DNA of 64,000 nt, from assembly GCA_034440615.1 (NCBI GenBank), contig JAOTOM010003973.1, forward strand, positions 62,001 through 126,000. The letters run 5' to 3'. The DNA is from Ashinkailepas kermadecensis (lineage: Eukaryota; Arthropoda; Thecostraca; Neolepadidae). Made by a program: the position numbers and the translations under genes. How positions within the stretch are numbered: the stretch's first letter is position 1; each line of letters begins with the position of its first letter. A model generated the notes under the pieces. It made no database searches, was not told the origin of the DNA, and was given only the letters and a program-made list of their open reading frames with translations. This document shows, piece after piece, positions 33,041 to 48,000 of the stretch.

Positions 33041-36000
33041 CTGCCGCAGAAGTGTCGGTCAGCGGCTGACTGCGCCTCTCGCGGCGTCCACACGTGCTAC
33101 TCCAGCGGCATCACGGTGCGCCGAGTGTATACTAGTGTTAAAATAATGGTTCTTCGTTAGGTGTGAGATGCCGAAACGAATACAGTAGGATGTCGAAATT
33201 CTCCATTGAAACAATGTCCTTAACATGACTTATAAGTTCTTCAAACACAATTTTGATCCAACAGCGTACACGTACATTAACGTTTTTCCTTTGCTTGAGA
33301 TACCTATATTATGGTTAACTATTTTTGCGATAGTAATACAAAAGAACCATCCTAATCAACTGATATTGTATAACAGACATCATAGATAATATTCTGACCC
33401 GAAATTGTGCTAGGAGATATTCGTTCATCACAATCCACAATGTAAGTATCAGCATGATACTTATCAAGAAGATGCTGTTAGAAATTAGACATGAAAACCT
33501 CATCAACGAATCATCACGAAGCGCGATGTCGATTTTCCGATGGGAGGGATGTCAATTAAGTGTCTAGAAAGTGGTATATTCCACCCTATTTCACGAATAA
33601 TGTATCACTGGTGTGCACACCTCCGTGCTGGGGGTCGACGACACCGCATCAACACGAACAGGCTATCGTTCGGTCACCTTGTTTTCACGAGCCGGTAGGT
33701 TTGTGGGTGTATCTAACCGGCGCGCCCATCTGCCTCACACTCGAGTCCATGCAATATTAATTGAAAGCCAATATTCACGTGTTATTTGTCACTTTTCTGG
33801 CCTTCATTGAGGAAGTGGACTCACATATTGAAGCCAGTCTGGCCCAGCCCTGTGACATCAAACTAGAATAGGCAGAGACCCGTCTCAGGCAACAGGCGAC
33901 CGGATGCTGCGGCAGGGTACTGCATTTTGAACATCCACGCCAGGCATGTGCTTTGAAGAAAAAGAAAACGACGTGAAAATAATCCAAAGTTTATGTTCTT
34001 GATATCAAACTTACTAAATTCCGGTCGCGAAAAAAATGAGCAAGAGCTAGGCTCCGCAATAATTGTGTACTCACACTTTTCTGGTGGGGGGGGAGAGTCC
34101 AATCTAGCCAGAACACATTCGCTTTTTGGGATTTTCGTGTGCATTGAAAGATAAGTTGTTGAACTATAACCAATATTGTGTAATCCTAGTCTACCACGAC
34201 GTAGACATCAATCTTTGTACGAGCTTTAAAACTAACTCGGCGTTAACTGGGTCCCGACACAACGCCATTGACTGGCGGGAGGCATCTAACGACCCTAGCC
34301 ACCTTAGCAAAAATGCACTGATTAAACTGATCCAAACGGCAACCGATAACTTTGTACCGCACGCTCTCCTCGAACGGCATGGGCGCTAAATGACCCTGTG
34401 GTTGGCGCGCCCTTAAATCCAAATAATCAATCTCCCCGAACGGTGACTGATGACTACCGCGCTCTCCCCGAACGGTGATTGATGACTACCGCGCTCTCCC
34501 CGAACGGCGACCGATAACTGTACCGCGCGCGTTCCCGGATATAAAATTGCTACCTTCGGTGTCACGCGTGACGCTACCGGTGGGGCCGAGTGAAAATGGT
34601 AGTTTCACGGCGTTGCAACCTCCCAGCATTTGATCTCAACACATCGCTAATTTTGACCGAGTTAGACGGCAATCAGTGGCCCTGGATCCTGCGGGTATCA
34701 CTGACACACGTCACGCCAGGCCTTTTGGGATCACAACTGACGCCATGGTAACATGAAGTAAAATATAGAAAACCTAAACCTAAAATTGAATTGGAAGTTC
34801 GGCACGCGGATTGAACGCGATGTACATCTTTTCACGCTACGCTTGCGTTCGTGCGGTGTCCGGTTAGCACTGCACGAGCAGACGTGCTCGATAGGCAGCT
34901 TTGGTCGAAAGTGCCAAGTCAAAATCGTGTGCTCGTCAATGCTTTTCGAACGACAGTTCACGTGAATAGAACTGAACAAAGCGGACATAAGGTTTTCATC
35001 GATGCCATCAAATAAAATTGTGGTTAAATGAATACAACACCGGCGCCACTGCCGAACACATGCAGTGCAGGTATTGAGGCTTATAGGTAACCCAGATACT
35101 AAACTGTTCAGGATTTACCCATCCGATGCACAAGCAAGACTATACTAACTAGGCTACTAATATACCTTACTAGTGTGATAATAAGCAAATATAAGATCAG
35201 AATAAAACTGGAAATATGCAACATTTACAAATGCCCATGGTGACCTCGGTAAAAGTTTAAGATTACCTTGGTATAATCTGTCTCGTGTATGGACTTCATG
35301 CTGCTTGTTTCTATAGCATGCATTCATATAGTGTGGATCGGTACCTATGACTTGAACCAAAATCGCTGGCCTATGATGACCTGGAAAAAGTCACGTGCTC
35401 CCACATTTTATCTCTCGCCATGTATAAATCATATTTCTGTCAATTTGTGGCAGCCAATAGTCTAGACCAGAGACAAATTCGGATTCAATACACCACACAG
35501 ATATTCTAATTAACTTGAAGTAATTCCCCGGACCAATCAAACATGTCCGACTGTTCCTTCCTTTTGCCTGTACCGAGAGGGCGGGATTGGAGCGAGCCGG
35601 ACAGCACGTGATACACGCACCGTACCATAGCGTCGAGAGGGTGGTGTCTCGCCACCCTGGCCCAGGCCCACGGGAGGTACCGACCGTACGGTGCCCGCGG
35701 TGGGCTGATTCCAGAATGCATTGCCGACAAAGAGTGCGCGGCGACGGCGACGGCATCGACCCAAGTCCTCCCCCTGAAACGTCTTCCCGTACAGCACACA
35801 ACTACGTCATGCCACAGCTCCGAACATTAGTATGGTCTACTCTTCCCGTACAGCACACAAATACGTCTTGCCGTAGATTTGGACACCAGTGTGTCCTAAT
35901 TCATTCTCATTTGAGCGTCAGATGTAAATAAATGGTTCGCGTCAAAATCTTCGCAATATTACCCCGATACGAGTGTGCTTTAGGGACGCCGTGATAGATG

Positions 36001-39000
36001 AGTCATTCGTGTAGGAACCTTGTGGGTGACACTTGATCGTCACATGTCGTGGGATTCCCATGTAGCTGTTGTGGTCCGCAAGTGCACTGGATTCCTTCTG
36101 GCCCTGAGCCATCTACGTCACCATCTGCCAACCAGTACCCTCTTCACTATAGTCAATAGCCTAGTTATATCCAATATCCGCTACTGCATATCTGTTTACG
36201 GGAACGGGTCGGCAGCAAACATCCAGACTAGACAAGATCATTAACTTCGCCCCTAGAGTCGTGTCAGGTCTACGGAAATTTGATCATATTTCTGATGCCC
36301 GTAACGAGTTGGGTCTCCTCACCGCAGCTGATCTGCATCTATTTCACAGCCTTAGTTTGCTCCACAAGATCATTCTGACGGGTGAGCGAACGCACATTGC
36401 CGGTCAAATCACTGCAAACTCTACCCTGCGAAACCGTCATACGCGTGCAGACGACCACCTGCACCTGCCAGCCATACACAGAGAGGCGGGCCGCAGGAGA
36501 TTTCTCTACTCGTCTGTCTTCCACTATAACAAACTCCCTACTGAAACAAAAACATCGAGGCTGTCTAACTTCAAGAAACATGCACTAGCTTATCTCCACG
36601 AGCAACACTAGTCACACACAAAAAAAACTTACAAAATGGATTTGTGTACACTATCAACTCACCTTTAGGCCATCGCTTTCCTATCACTTCAATAGACTAC
36701 TCGTTTATAGCTCATGTTGCAAGCACGGTGTGTGTAGTGCAGATAGTGATATGGTTGAATGCTTGTTGCGCATCTGCTCCCACTATTGACCACAAATCTA
36801 TCCTTTCTTTGTAAATATCCTGTGAGTTATACCCAGACTGTCCATAACAGCCACTATACGTGGAGAGCATGTATCGTGAAATAAATAAATAAATAAATAA
36901 GTTGCCGTCTCGACAAATCTCGCACACATCAGCCGCCCACGTGCGGTCCTTCCCTGCCGGCCGCCGCCACGTGCCCCAGTATCCACCCACCTGCTCCAGA
37001 CCGGCCGAACCCACCCACCTGCTCCAGACCGGCCGAACCCACCCACCTGCTCCAGACCGATCGAATCCACCCACCTGCTCCAGACCGGCCGAATCGCCCA
37101 CGTGGTTCAGGTGGTTGGTCATCAGCTGTTGCGGCGTGGCAGACGTGTCGCGCGCAAACATCAGCGTGCTGAACAGCGGAGCCGTCTGGCGGGACGGCAC
37201 GGCGCTCTCACACAGCACACAGCACACAGCACACAGCACACAGCGCGCACCGGCCGAACGGCGCCAGTGCCCGCAGCACGACCAGCACGGCACGCCAACT
37301 GTGCCGGCACGGCAAACGCAACAACACGTGCAGACCCTCCAACAGCTAAAATGGATTTTTAGCTGGCTGCTGATGACACAATTACCCTTGATTTGTTTGG
37401 CTTCTGCCAGACCGTACAATAATTGGCGATGACTCCAAACCATCATCGGCCTCGGTTTTCCACTGGCAACACAATCCACGTTCAGGTACGATGTTTTTGT
37501 GCAAGAGATGTTACACCGGTTACAAAAAAAAGTGGCTGTCAGGTGATTCAACATGTGCAACTGGCACCACGACAATCCAAACGAGGGAAATGCATGCACA
37601 CTGCAAGCAGTAAACTTTCGGGGGTCACTGCCCGCACGGCGCTGAGACGCACACACAAGCGTGGCGTCTGCTGTCAACATGATAGGGGACACGGCGCTGA
37701 TACGCACACACAAGCGTGGCGTCTGCTGTCAACATGATAGGGGACATGGCGCTGAGACGCACACACAAGCGTGGCGTCTGCTGTCAACATGATGGGGGAC
37801 ATGGCGCTGATACGCACACACAAGCGTGGCGTCTGCTGTCAACATGATGGGGGACATGGCGCTGAGACGCACACACAAGCGTGGCGTCTGCTGTCAACAT
37901 GATAGGGGACACGGCGCTGAGACGCACACACAAGCGTGGCGTCTGCTGTCAACATGATAGGGGACATGGCGCTGAGACGCACACACAAGCGTGGCGTCTG
38001 CTGTCAACATGATGGGGGACATGGCGCTGAGACGCACACACAAGCGTGGCGTCTGCTGTCAACATGATGGGGGACATGGCGCTGAGACGCACACACAAGC
38101 GTGGCGTCTGCTGTCAACATGATAGGGGACACGGCGCTGAGACGCACACACAAGCGTGGCGTCTGCTGTCAACATGATAGGGGACATGGCGCTGAGACGC
38201 ACACACAAGCGTGGCGTCTGCTGTCAACATGATAGGGGACATGGCGCTGAGACGCACACACAAGCGTGGCGTCTGCTGTCAACATGATAGGGGACATGGC
38301 GCTGAGACGCACACACAAGCGTGGCGTCTGCTGTCAACATGATAGGGGACATGGCGCTGAGACGCACACACAAGCGTGGCGTCTGCTGTCAACATGATAG
38401 GGGACACGGCGCTGAGACGCACACACAAGCGTGGCGTCTGCTGTCAACATGATAGGGGACATGGCGCTGATACGCACACACAAGCGTGGCGTCTGCTGTC
38501 AACATGATGGGGGACATGGCGCTGAGACGCACACACAAGCGTGGCGTCTGCTGTCAACATGATAGGGGACATGGCGCTGAGACGCACACACAAGCGTGGC
38601 GTCTGCTGTCAACATGATAGGGGACACGGCGCTGAGACGCACACACAAGCGTGGCGTCTGCTGTCAACATGATAGGGGACATGGCGCTGAGACGCACACA
38701 CAAGCGTGGCGTCTGCTGTCAACATGATAGGGGACATGGCGCTGAGACGCACACAAGCGTGGCGTCTGCTGTCAACATGATAGGGGACACGGCGCTGAGA
38801 CGCCACACAAGCGTGGCGTCTGCTGTCAACATGATAGGGGACATGGCGCTGAGACGCACACACAAGCGTGGCGTCTGCTGTCAACATGATAGGGGACATG
38901 GCGCTGAGACGCACACACAAGCGTGGCGTCTGCTGTCAACATGATAGGGGACACGGCGCTGATACGCACACACAAGCGTGGCGTCTGCTGTCAACATGAT

Positions 39001-42000
39001 GGGGGACATGGCGCTGAGACGCACACACAAGCGTGGCGTCTGCTGTCAACATGATAGGGGACATGGCGCTGAGACGCACACACAAGCGTGGCGTCTGCTG
39101 TCAACATGATAGGGGACATGGCGCTGAGACGCACACACAAGCGTGGCGTCTGCTGTCAACATGATAGGGGACATGGCGCTGAGACGCACACACAAGCGTG
39201 GCGTCTGCTGTCAACATGATGGGGGACATGGCGCTGAGACGCACACACAAGCGTGGCGTCTGCTGTCAACATGATGGGGGACATGGCGCTGAGACGCACA
39301 CACAAGCGTGGCGTCTGCTGTCAACATGATAGGGGACATGGCGCTCCATCTTGCTGTTAGATCAGCGATCTCTTCAAAGCCGTTCCGCTTCTGCTCCTGT
39401 GCCAGCCGTTTCCTCCCCGTCACATACTTCCGAGTTCGGCCGTGAGGTTCAGTGCCAGCATTTCCCTGGCGGAAGTGGGTCGCCTGCCGCCTTACGTACC
39501 TGGTTGCCGTCCCTGTGCAGCTGGACTGCGGCGGCCAGCATGTGCAGCTTGACGGCCTCCATGCAGCGCAGCTCCAGGTCCGACTCGGAGTTCCAGATCT
39601 GTCGCAGTTCCCGGCCGGCGCTGCGCGACGAGCCGAGATCTTCGCTCTGCGCAGCACAGCACCACAGTCAGCCCGGCCGCGGGGTGGTGCACCGGGGAAG
39701 CGGCCACAGTCAGCCCGGCCGCGGGGTGGTGCACCGGGGAAGCGGCCACAGTCAGCCCGGCCGCGGGGTGGTGCACCGGGGAAGCGGCGGCCCGGGAGGA
39801 ACGACGGCACCATAGCAACATCGACAGGGCATGATCTGGAGAAAAACTGGCCTTTATTCACGATTTGCGAAAAACAAACGATAAGTATGCCACGTCGAAG
39901 ATATGGTTTTGACTCAGGCTCAGATCCTAAGCGATCCAAATCCGCTCAAAGTTTTGATAATTGGTGGTACTCTTGTTCTATCCGCCCTCCCAAAGCCGAC
40001 CCAAAACCAGCCCGTTAGATACGCCGACGCACGCGGGACAGTGCTCATCATAACTAGTGAAGGCTCCCACGAAACAAGCAGATACACGTGAGTGGGTAAT
40101 TACAACATTAATTAAGGATGCTTTTACATATATACCATAACTGAAACGGCAAAAAAAATAACGGCGACACCGACAGCGTCCCATGTTAACTTTGGAGTGC
40201 AGAAACATTGCGGGTGAGAGAAACAAAACTGCAAAAGAATACAATTATGTTCCAAGCACACAGCACAGGTGTGAAATACAACACCGCTGGACTGGCATTA
40301 TCACTGGTCAGTTTGCATCGTTACGGCCAACGGGTTGATTGTGCCCGCCATGTGGCACAGACTGACCCTCGTGAGCCGGTGAGCCCGTGAGCTCCACCAC
40401 TCACCAGCTGCGAGAGCGTGCTCAGACACGTCCTGATGCCGCTCCTGGCCGTGGTGACGTCATACGGAAGCCGTGAGCCGAAACTCCACGACGTCACCCA
40501 GTCGCCGGCCGAGTCCAGAATGCTGCAGCACCTCGTGGTGCTCGGCGGCGGCAGACCTTTGGTCAGCAGCTGATAGAGAGCAGCACGTACGGCGCAGTAG
40601 TTGTCACCTCGCACGCGCTGGATGTACGTCAAGTGGTGCTTGGTCGCCATCTCTTCGTAGCCCTGCACACAACGTGACGTCACTTACAAGGTACGAAGGT
40701 TATTGGGAATAACTGATGTGGTATTAACCCCCATAACACCGTACTTCATCGTATGACGACCTAGGGCACTGATGCAACACGCCCTGATAGTGAAGCTTCA
40801 TATCTGTCCTACCTCTTCTATCATGGAATATACTCAAATTTGAGAGGAAATTAATCCAGATAATACAATTTGCATAAACTGGATACCGTATGGACACATG
40901 CACACGTCAAGTTAGCATGTACTAGGAGAGATCAGTCTCGGCCAGATAAGAGCATGTAATGGAAATTCAGAAGTTCAGGGATTGGGGTGGAATGGACATT
41001 GCACATTGTCTCCTAAACTATTCTTCGTACAAATTTGGCCAGATAGTCATGAACCTGTACGCCTCACAGCACGGTACAGATTTCTCAAGTTAATCGAATT
41101 AAGGCAAAAGCCAAGCGACTCCTGAATCTGAAACACAAGCTTTTTCGTAGGAAGCCAACAAGCTTCATCTGGCCCAACAATCGGCGGCACCTATTAACAC
41201 AAACTTTGTTACACATGCTGGGACATCTTGGCGGGTTCTTGGTGGTGTTAAATTTATTCACTGGTTCATGACCTGCTGACGCTCCAATTATTGGAAATAT
41301 TTTGGGATCCTGACCCTCTGACCAGACGTTCTGGTCGGTCCTTTATACGACTAAAAGATGCCGGTAAAATATCATGCAAATTTAACCCGAACGAAATCTC
41401 CGTTCCCGTTTGAATGCTTCCTCTACGATTCTGGTAAACCAATAATCCAGCAATCACGATCAAGGTCCATCTCAGAGTTGTGGGGCCAGTTGAAACCGCT
41501 TACTTACGTGTAACGTCCATGGTCAAATGTTTAAACGATTGCAAAACTGGGCTGAGGTGCGCCATTCACACACCACTGACTTAGTTCTGACTTAGTTCTG
41601 ACTTAGTTCTGACTTAGTTCACCCTGAAATCTTCAAATTCCCAGAGAACTTCCCTCCCCGAGAAGCCATGTTCTAATACCCCACGCACCCGACCCGACGT
41701 GCACCCATGTGCAGTATTTGATTTTACTTTTTAGCTTTGGGACCGGAGTGTGTTTTTATTCCTGAATTACGGGAGTGTATAATTTTGCACTGCTGCTAAA
41801 TATCTCGTCCAAATTCACTCAGAATGTAAATGTAACAACTGGTATCATTAAGGTAAATGTGATTCCTAGGCTTCCCGACATGAAGTGTGCCTTGTAGATG
41901 AACAAATCTGCCTTCCACAAATGATATTTGTCATTACCGAAGTCATCAGCTGGGTCTGTTACCACATCATCTAGGTTTGCCGGTCACACAGATACTTGAA

Positions 42001-45000
42001 CTAGAATTAAACTTGAACCAATAATGGTACAAATGTATCATATCATGCAGCATACATGACATGCGGCATCCCTTGCATAATAACACATTGGGGACGTTTG
42101 AGGAAATTCACCATGGTTTCCATTTTCCATTCACCACACAAATCCAGGAATGACCAATTTTCCAACCACTACTACAAGACAAAGAGAAACCATTCTGCGA
42201 CCGGCCAGCAGGTGCGAAACATTCTGATCATTATTTTGAACTCGCAGCGCACCCAGCAGCCCCTCCAACACCGCCAGCAGGCGCCACCCGGCTGTCTGCA
42301 GCCCACCTGTCTGATTGTGACGGCGCGAGCTGTGGAGCCGCGCCACTCCTGCTCGGCGTACTGCAGCAGGTCCAGACACTCGCCGACCGACTCGAGTGCG
42401 CGCGCCGCCAGCGTGTCGAGCCCGTCGTCCCAGTAGGCCGAGTCGCGGTTGGCGCGCCGCTCCCGGCGGCTGTCGGCGGCGCTGTCGGCGGCGCTGTCGG
42501 CCGACGGCGAGCACGCAGAGTCTGAGCCGGCCGGAGCCCGGTCACTGCGGCAACAGCCGGCCCACTGGTGAGGGCTACTGGTGAGGAACCCACTGGTGAG
42601 GGATACTGGTGAGGAACCCACTGGTGAGGGCTACTGGTGAGGAACCCACTGGTGAGGGATACTGGTGAGGAACCCACTGGTGAGGGCTACTGGTGAGGAA
42701 CCCACTGGTGATGGCTACTGGTGAGGAACCCACTGGTGATGGCTACTGGTGAGGAACCCACTGGTGAGGGATACTGGTGAGGACCCACTGGTGATGGCTA
42801 CTGGTGAGGAACCCACTGGTGATGGCTACTGGTGAGGAACCCACTGGTGATGGCTACTGGTGAGGAACCCACTGGTGATGGCTACTGGTGAGGAACCCAC
42901 TGGTGATGGCTACTGGTGAGGAACCCACTGGTGATGGCTACTGGTGATGGCTACTGGTGAGGAACCCACTGGTGATGGCTACTGGTGAGGCACACCCGGT
43001 CCACTGGTGAGGAACACCCGGTCCACTGGTGAGGAACACCCGGCTCACTGGTGAAACACAGCTGTTGGCTGGCTGGCTGATAGATGCCCCGGGGCTCGGA
43101 TCACTGAGACTGGGACTGCGACTGGCTCACAAAGGTGAGCGGTATCAGTGACGTACGGTGATTTATCCCTGAGTAATTATCGAAACCACTGCGACAGCGC
43201 TCAAACTTCGAGCACATGACGCATGCTTCTGAATCTTAAGAAGAACCTTGGGTTCTTTTACGACGCATTCAACCGCTAGGTTATATAGCGTCGCCAATCT
43301 CTCACGCCGATTGGTCGCGGGTGGACTCGGTAATTGCCGTCGGTTGTGAGATTCGAACCCACAATCTTGCGATTAAGAGTCCGACGCTCTACCAACTGAG
43401 CTACCGCCCTTCTGAATTTTAAAGAAAGTAAGGTCGGCAAAATGAATGGACAAAGAACACCGTAGTTCACAATGATAGTTTTAACCTGCCCGTAATGACA
43501 ATAGATGAGCATACAGGGCGTAACCGTGGATAAGACACACCTGATATTCGAACACACACATAATGACCAAACTGCTCACACTGTGACCCGAATAACGGAG
43601 ACTGGGGATAGTTATTGTGGCTTAAAGACACATCAGCTGCATTGGCTATATAGCGCCCACATCGGCACAAATCCATATGAATGGATGAAACGGCAGCTTT
43701 CAAGCTGCAAACCCGAGAATGCCAATGCGATCTGCGGTAGCGTTCTGCGCGGTTTGCCACTACTCACGCGGGGGCCTCCATCACGGGCGACAGTGGAGTT
43801 CGGGTGAGCAGGCTGGAGCTGTCCATGCCCTCGTAGCCGGACTCACTCATCGGATCCGGCGCCGGCGACTGGTCTCGACTCAGCGCCAGTCTGCGGTCAG
43901 TTCCCACCAGTTCAGGACAGTCACCATTCGCTCCGGCCACAGTTATTCTCGGTGGCGGTCAACACCCGGCCACACTCCAGCCTCGGCACCAGGTCCGACA
44001 GCCGGCTCGACATCGACCGCTATACGGCACCACCTCGCGTCGCTGGACCAGCGAGAGAATCACCACATCACGGGCCGGTTGTACTGTTCGCGTGCTGAGT
44101 GAACAGGGTCCGGCAACACAACGATGTGGCGGAGACCTGGCACACTGACCGCGACTGTCCACCGTTCTCATCCGGCAGACACAGTTCCGGGTCACTGGCC
44201 GGTGCCGTGCTATTTTTGGGCGCAGTGTAGGTCGGCACAAAATCTATTGTTTAAAAAAACACATTGTGGGTACATTAGATGAAATATTGTCATGGATGTT
44301 GGCATGCCGACTTTTTACAATAGTATGGTATGGTGTGGTAGAATAGAACGGAGGTCGGTAAGTTGTATTTTGACACGATAATTATAATATAGAGCCAGAA
44401 CAATGTAGAACAATGACACCTAACAATGCAGAATGACAGTAATAACAGAATGACAATACAACTTACTTCTGAGTTCAACAAACCTGAAGCGTGGACAAAT
44501 TGACCTCCCGGCACGACGGTCTGGTCACTCGGGGTCGCCTTTGCCAAGGGTTTCTGCATGCTCACTCGTAATCATGTGTTAAATAAAACACACAATGTGA
44601 GGCAGAAGTGGTTCCTCGGGTAGTGGGAAAGCAGCATGAGCAATAGCCCCGAAGACTACTTAGACTCGAGCTGAATGAAGAGACGTCTAGCGGTAATTTG
44701 GCAGGCCCTGGTGGTTCAACTCGTCTGGAGCTAGACTGTGGTCAGGGGTGGGACTGTGGTCGTGAGCGGGACTGTGGTCGTGAGCGGGACTGTGGTCAGG
44801 AGCTAGACTGTGGTCAGGAGCTAGACTGTGGTCAGGAGCTAGACTGTGGTCAGGAGCGGGACTGTGGTCAGGAAGGAGCGGGACTGTGGTCAGGAAGGAG
44901 CGGGACTGTGGTCAGGAAGGAGCGGGACTGTGGTCAGGAGCGTGACTGTGGTCAGGAGCGGGACTGTGGTCAGGAGCGGGACTGTGGTCAGGAAGGAGCG

Positions 45001-48000
45001 GGACTGTGGTCAGGAAGGAGCGGGACTGTGGTCAGGAAGGAGCGGGACTGTGGTCAGGAAGGAGCGGGACTGTGGTCAGGAGCGGGACTGTGGTCAGGAG
45101 CGGGACTGTGGTCAGGAAGGAGCGGGACTGTGGTCAGGAAGGAGCGGGACTGTGGTCAGGAAGGAGCGGGACTGTGGTCAGGAAAGAGCGTGACTGTGGT
45201 CAGGAAGGAGCGGGACTGTGGTCAGGGGCGGGACTGTGGTCAGGAGCTAGACTGTGGTCAGGAGCTAGACTGTGGTCAGGAGCTAGGGCTGTGGTCAGGA
45301 GCTAGACTGTGGTCAGGAGCGGGACTGTGGTCAGGAAAGAGCGTGACTGTGGTCAGGAGCTAGACTGTGGTCAGGAGCTAGACTGTGGTCAGGGGCGGGA
45401 CTGTGGTCAGGAGCGGGGCTGTGGTCAGGAGCTAGACTGTAGTCAGGAACTAGACTGTGGCCAGGGGCGGAACTGTGGTCAGGAGCTAGACTGTGGTCAG
45501 GAAAGAGCGTGACTGAGGTCAGGAAGGAGCGGGACTGTGGTCAGGAGCGTTATTATGGTCAGGAGCGTGACTGTGGTTAGGAAGGAGCGGGACTGTGATC
45601 AGGAAGGAGCGGGACTGTGGTCAGGAGCGTGACTGTGGTCAGGAAAGAGCGTGACTGTGGTCAGGAAGGAGCGGGACTGTGGTCAGGGGCGGGACTGTGG
45701 TCAGGAAGGAGCGTGACTGTGGTCAGGGGCGGGGCTGTGGTCAGGAGCTAGACTGTGGTCAGGAGCGTGACTGGTCAAGAGCTAGACTGCGGTCAGGAGT
45801 TGGACTGTGGTCGTGAGCGGGACTGTGGTCAGGAGCTAAACTGTGGTCAGGAGCGGGACTGTGGTCAGGAAAGAGCGTGACTGTGGTCAGGAGCTAGACT
45901 GTGGTCAGGCTGACTGTGGTCAGGGGCGGGACTGTGGTCAGGAGCGGGGCTGTGGTCAGGAGCTAGACTGTAGTCAGGAACTAGACTGTGGCCAGGGGCG
46001 GAACTGTGGTCAGGAGCTAGACTGTGGTCAGGAAAGAGCGTGACTGAGGTCAGGAAGGAGCGGGACTGTGGTCAGGAGCGTGATTATGGTCAGGAGCGTG
46101 ACTGTGGTTAGGAAGGAGCGGGACTGTGATCAGGAAGGAGCGGGACTGTGGTCAGGAGCGTGACTGTGGTCAGGAAGGAGCGGCACTGTGGTCAGGAGCG
46201 GGACTGTGGCCAGGTCAGGAGTGGGACTGTGGTCAGGAAAGAGCGTGACTGTGGTCAGGAAAAATAGTGACTGTGGTCAGGAGCGGGACTGTGGTCAGGA
46301 AAGAGCGTGACTGTGGTCAGGAGCTAGACTGTGGTCAGGGGCGGGGCTGTGGTCAGGAGCTAGACTGTGGTCAGGAGCGGGACTGTGGTCAGGAAAGAGC
46401 GTGACTGTGGTCAGGAGCTAGACTGTGGTCAGGAGCTAGACTGTGGTCAGGGGCGGGACTGTGGTCAGGAGCGGGGCTGTGGTCAGGAGCTAGACTGTAG
46501 TCAGGAACTAGACTGTGGCCAGGGGCGGAACTGTGGTCAGGAGCTAGACTGTGGTCAGGAAAGAGCGTGACTGAGGTCAGGAAGGAGCGGGACTGTGGTC
46601 AGGAGCGTTATTATGGTCAGGAGCTAGACTGTGGTCAGGAAAGAGCGTGACTGAGGTCAGGAAGGAGCGGGACTGTGGTCAGGAGCGTGATTATGGTCAG
46701 GAGCGTGACTGTGGTTAGGAAGGAGCGGGACTGTGATCAGGAAGGAGCGGGACTGTGGTCAGGAGCGTGACTGTGGTCAGGAAGGAGCGGGACTGTGGTC
46801 AGGAAGGAGCGGGACTGTGGTCAGGAAGGAGCGGGACTGTGGTCAGGAAGGAGCGTGACTGTGGTCAGGAGCTAGACTGTGGTCAGGAGCGGGACTGTGG
46901 TCAGGAAGGAGCGGGACTGTGGTCAGGAGCGTGACTGAGGTCAGGAAGGAGCGGGACTGTGGTCAGGAGCGTGATTATGGTCAGGAGCGTGACTGTGGTC
47001 AGGAAGGAGCGGGACTGTGGTCAGGAAGGAGCGGGACTGTGGTCAGGAGCGTGACTGTGGTCAGGAAGGAGCGGGACTGTAGTCAGGGGCGGGACTGTGG
47101 TCGGGAGCTGGACTCTGGTCTGGAACTGAACCGTGATCCAATTAACTCAGAATTAATCTGCACAGTCAAGTGCCGCGGCGACACTCGAGACCCCGGGAGT
47201 AGGGAGTGTCTGTAGACACGGGTACCGCGGCGACACTCGAGACCCCGGGAGTAGGGAGTGTCTGTAGACGCAGGTGCCGCGGCGACACTCTGCCAGTCAG
47301 GCGGCGTCGGTGCCAGGCGGCAGCGCAGATCGATACTTACCTCGGGTCAGCAACCGACCAGACCATCACGGTCTCTGTGATGGAACAACTCGGTGCCTCT
47401 CCCCAATCATCTGAAGTGCCAACCGACCCCAATTGGCGCGAGCACACGTCACAGAACGGCTGCTGTTTGGTTGGCTAGCCAGTTTGAGCAAGGCCTATTT
47501 CTGGCGGGTCCCGTGTTCGTGTGTTCCTGCTGGCTGGGTTCTAGCGACCTATCTATGACAGCAGACGGTTGTGCCGGCGAGCCGTCGGTACTCACATGAG
47601 CGAGTTATCGGCACTCCGTGAGCGAGCCGTCGGTACTCCATGTGCGAGTCCCTGATACTCACGTGGGGGAGCCGTCGGTTCTCACATGCGGGAGCTGTCC
47701 GTACTCACATGAGGGAGCTGTCCGTACTCACATGAGGGAGCTATCGGTACTCACGTCAGCGAGCCGTCGGTATTCCGCGAGGGAGCCGTCGGTACTCCGT
47801 GGGGCAGCCGTCGATACTCACGTGAGCGAGCCGTCGCGACTGGCGGAGCTGCGCTGGTGCGGCGTGTCGGCCGAGCTGTCGCCACTGCCGTCACGCTCCG
47901 TCAGCTGCGCCGACTCCACGCTGCGCAGACTGGCCGAGTCGCGCGACGAGCCCAGCTCTAGCTCCAGCGGCGCCATCTCGTCGTCCAGGCGGCCGCTGCA

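Noticed and set aside
36800..37075. Extra OTULIN coding sequence after GLEQ (VGGFDRSG...)
   Set aside because: It is the 28-bp donor repeat read through; exon 7 continues the family alignment directly from the first donor.
37635..39345. CRISPR-like regular array
   Set aside because: Directly adjoining 55-bp repeats without unique spacers, in an intron of an animal gene; it is a minisatellite.
43335..43412. tRNA-Lys gene
   Set aside because: A and B boxes and an anticodon-like CTT are present, but the acceptor stem does not close and a SINE body follows; it is a SINE head. The same applies to the heads at 9318, 31570 and 50610.
44698..45512. Frames of DCGQE repeats that look like a repeat protein
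   Set aside because: They are pure read-through of 18/22-bp minisatellite units in an intron of the OTULIN-like gene and are broken at every 22-bp unit run.
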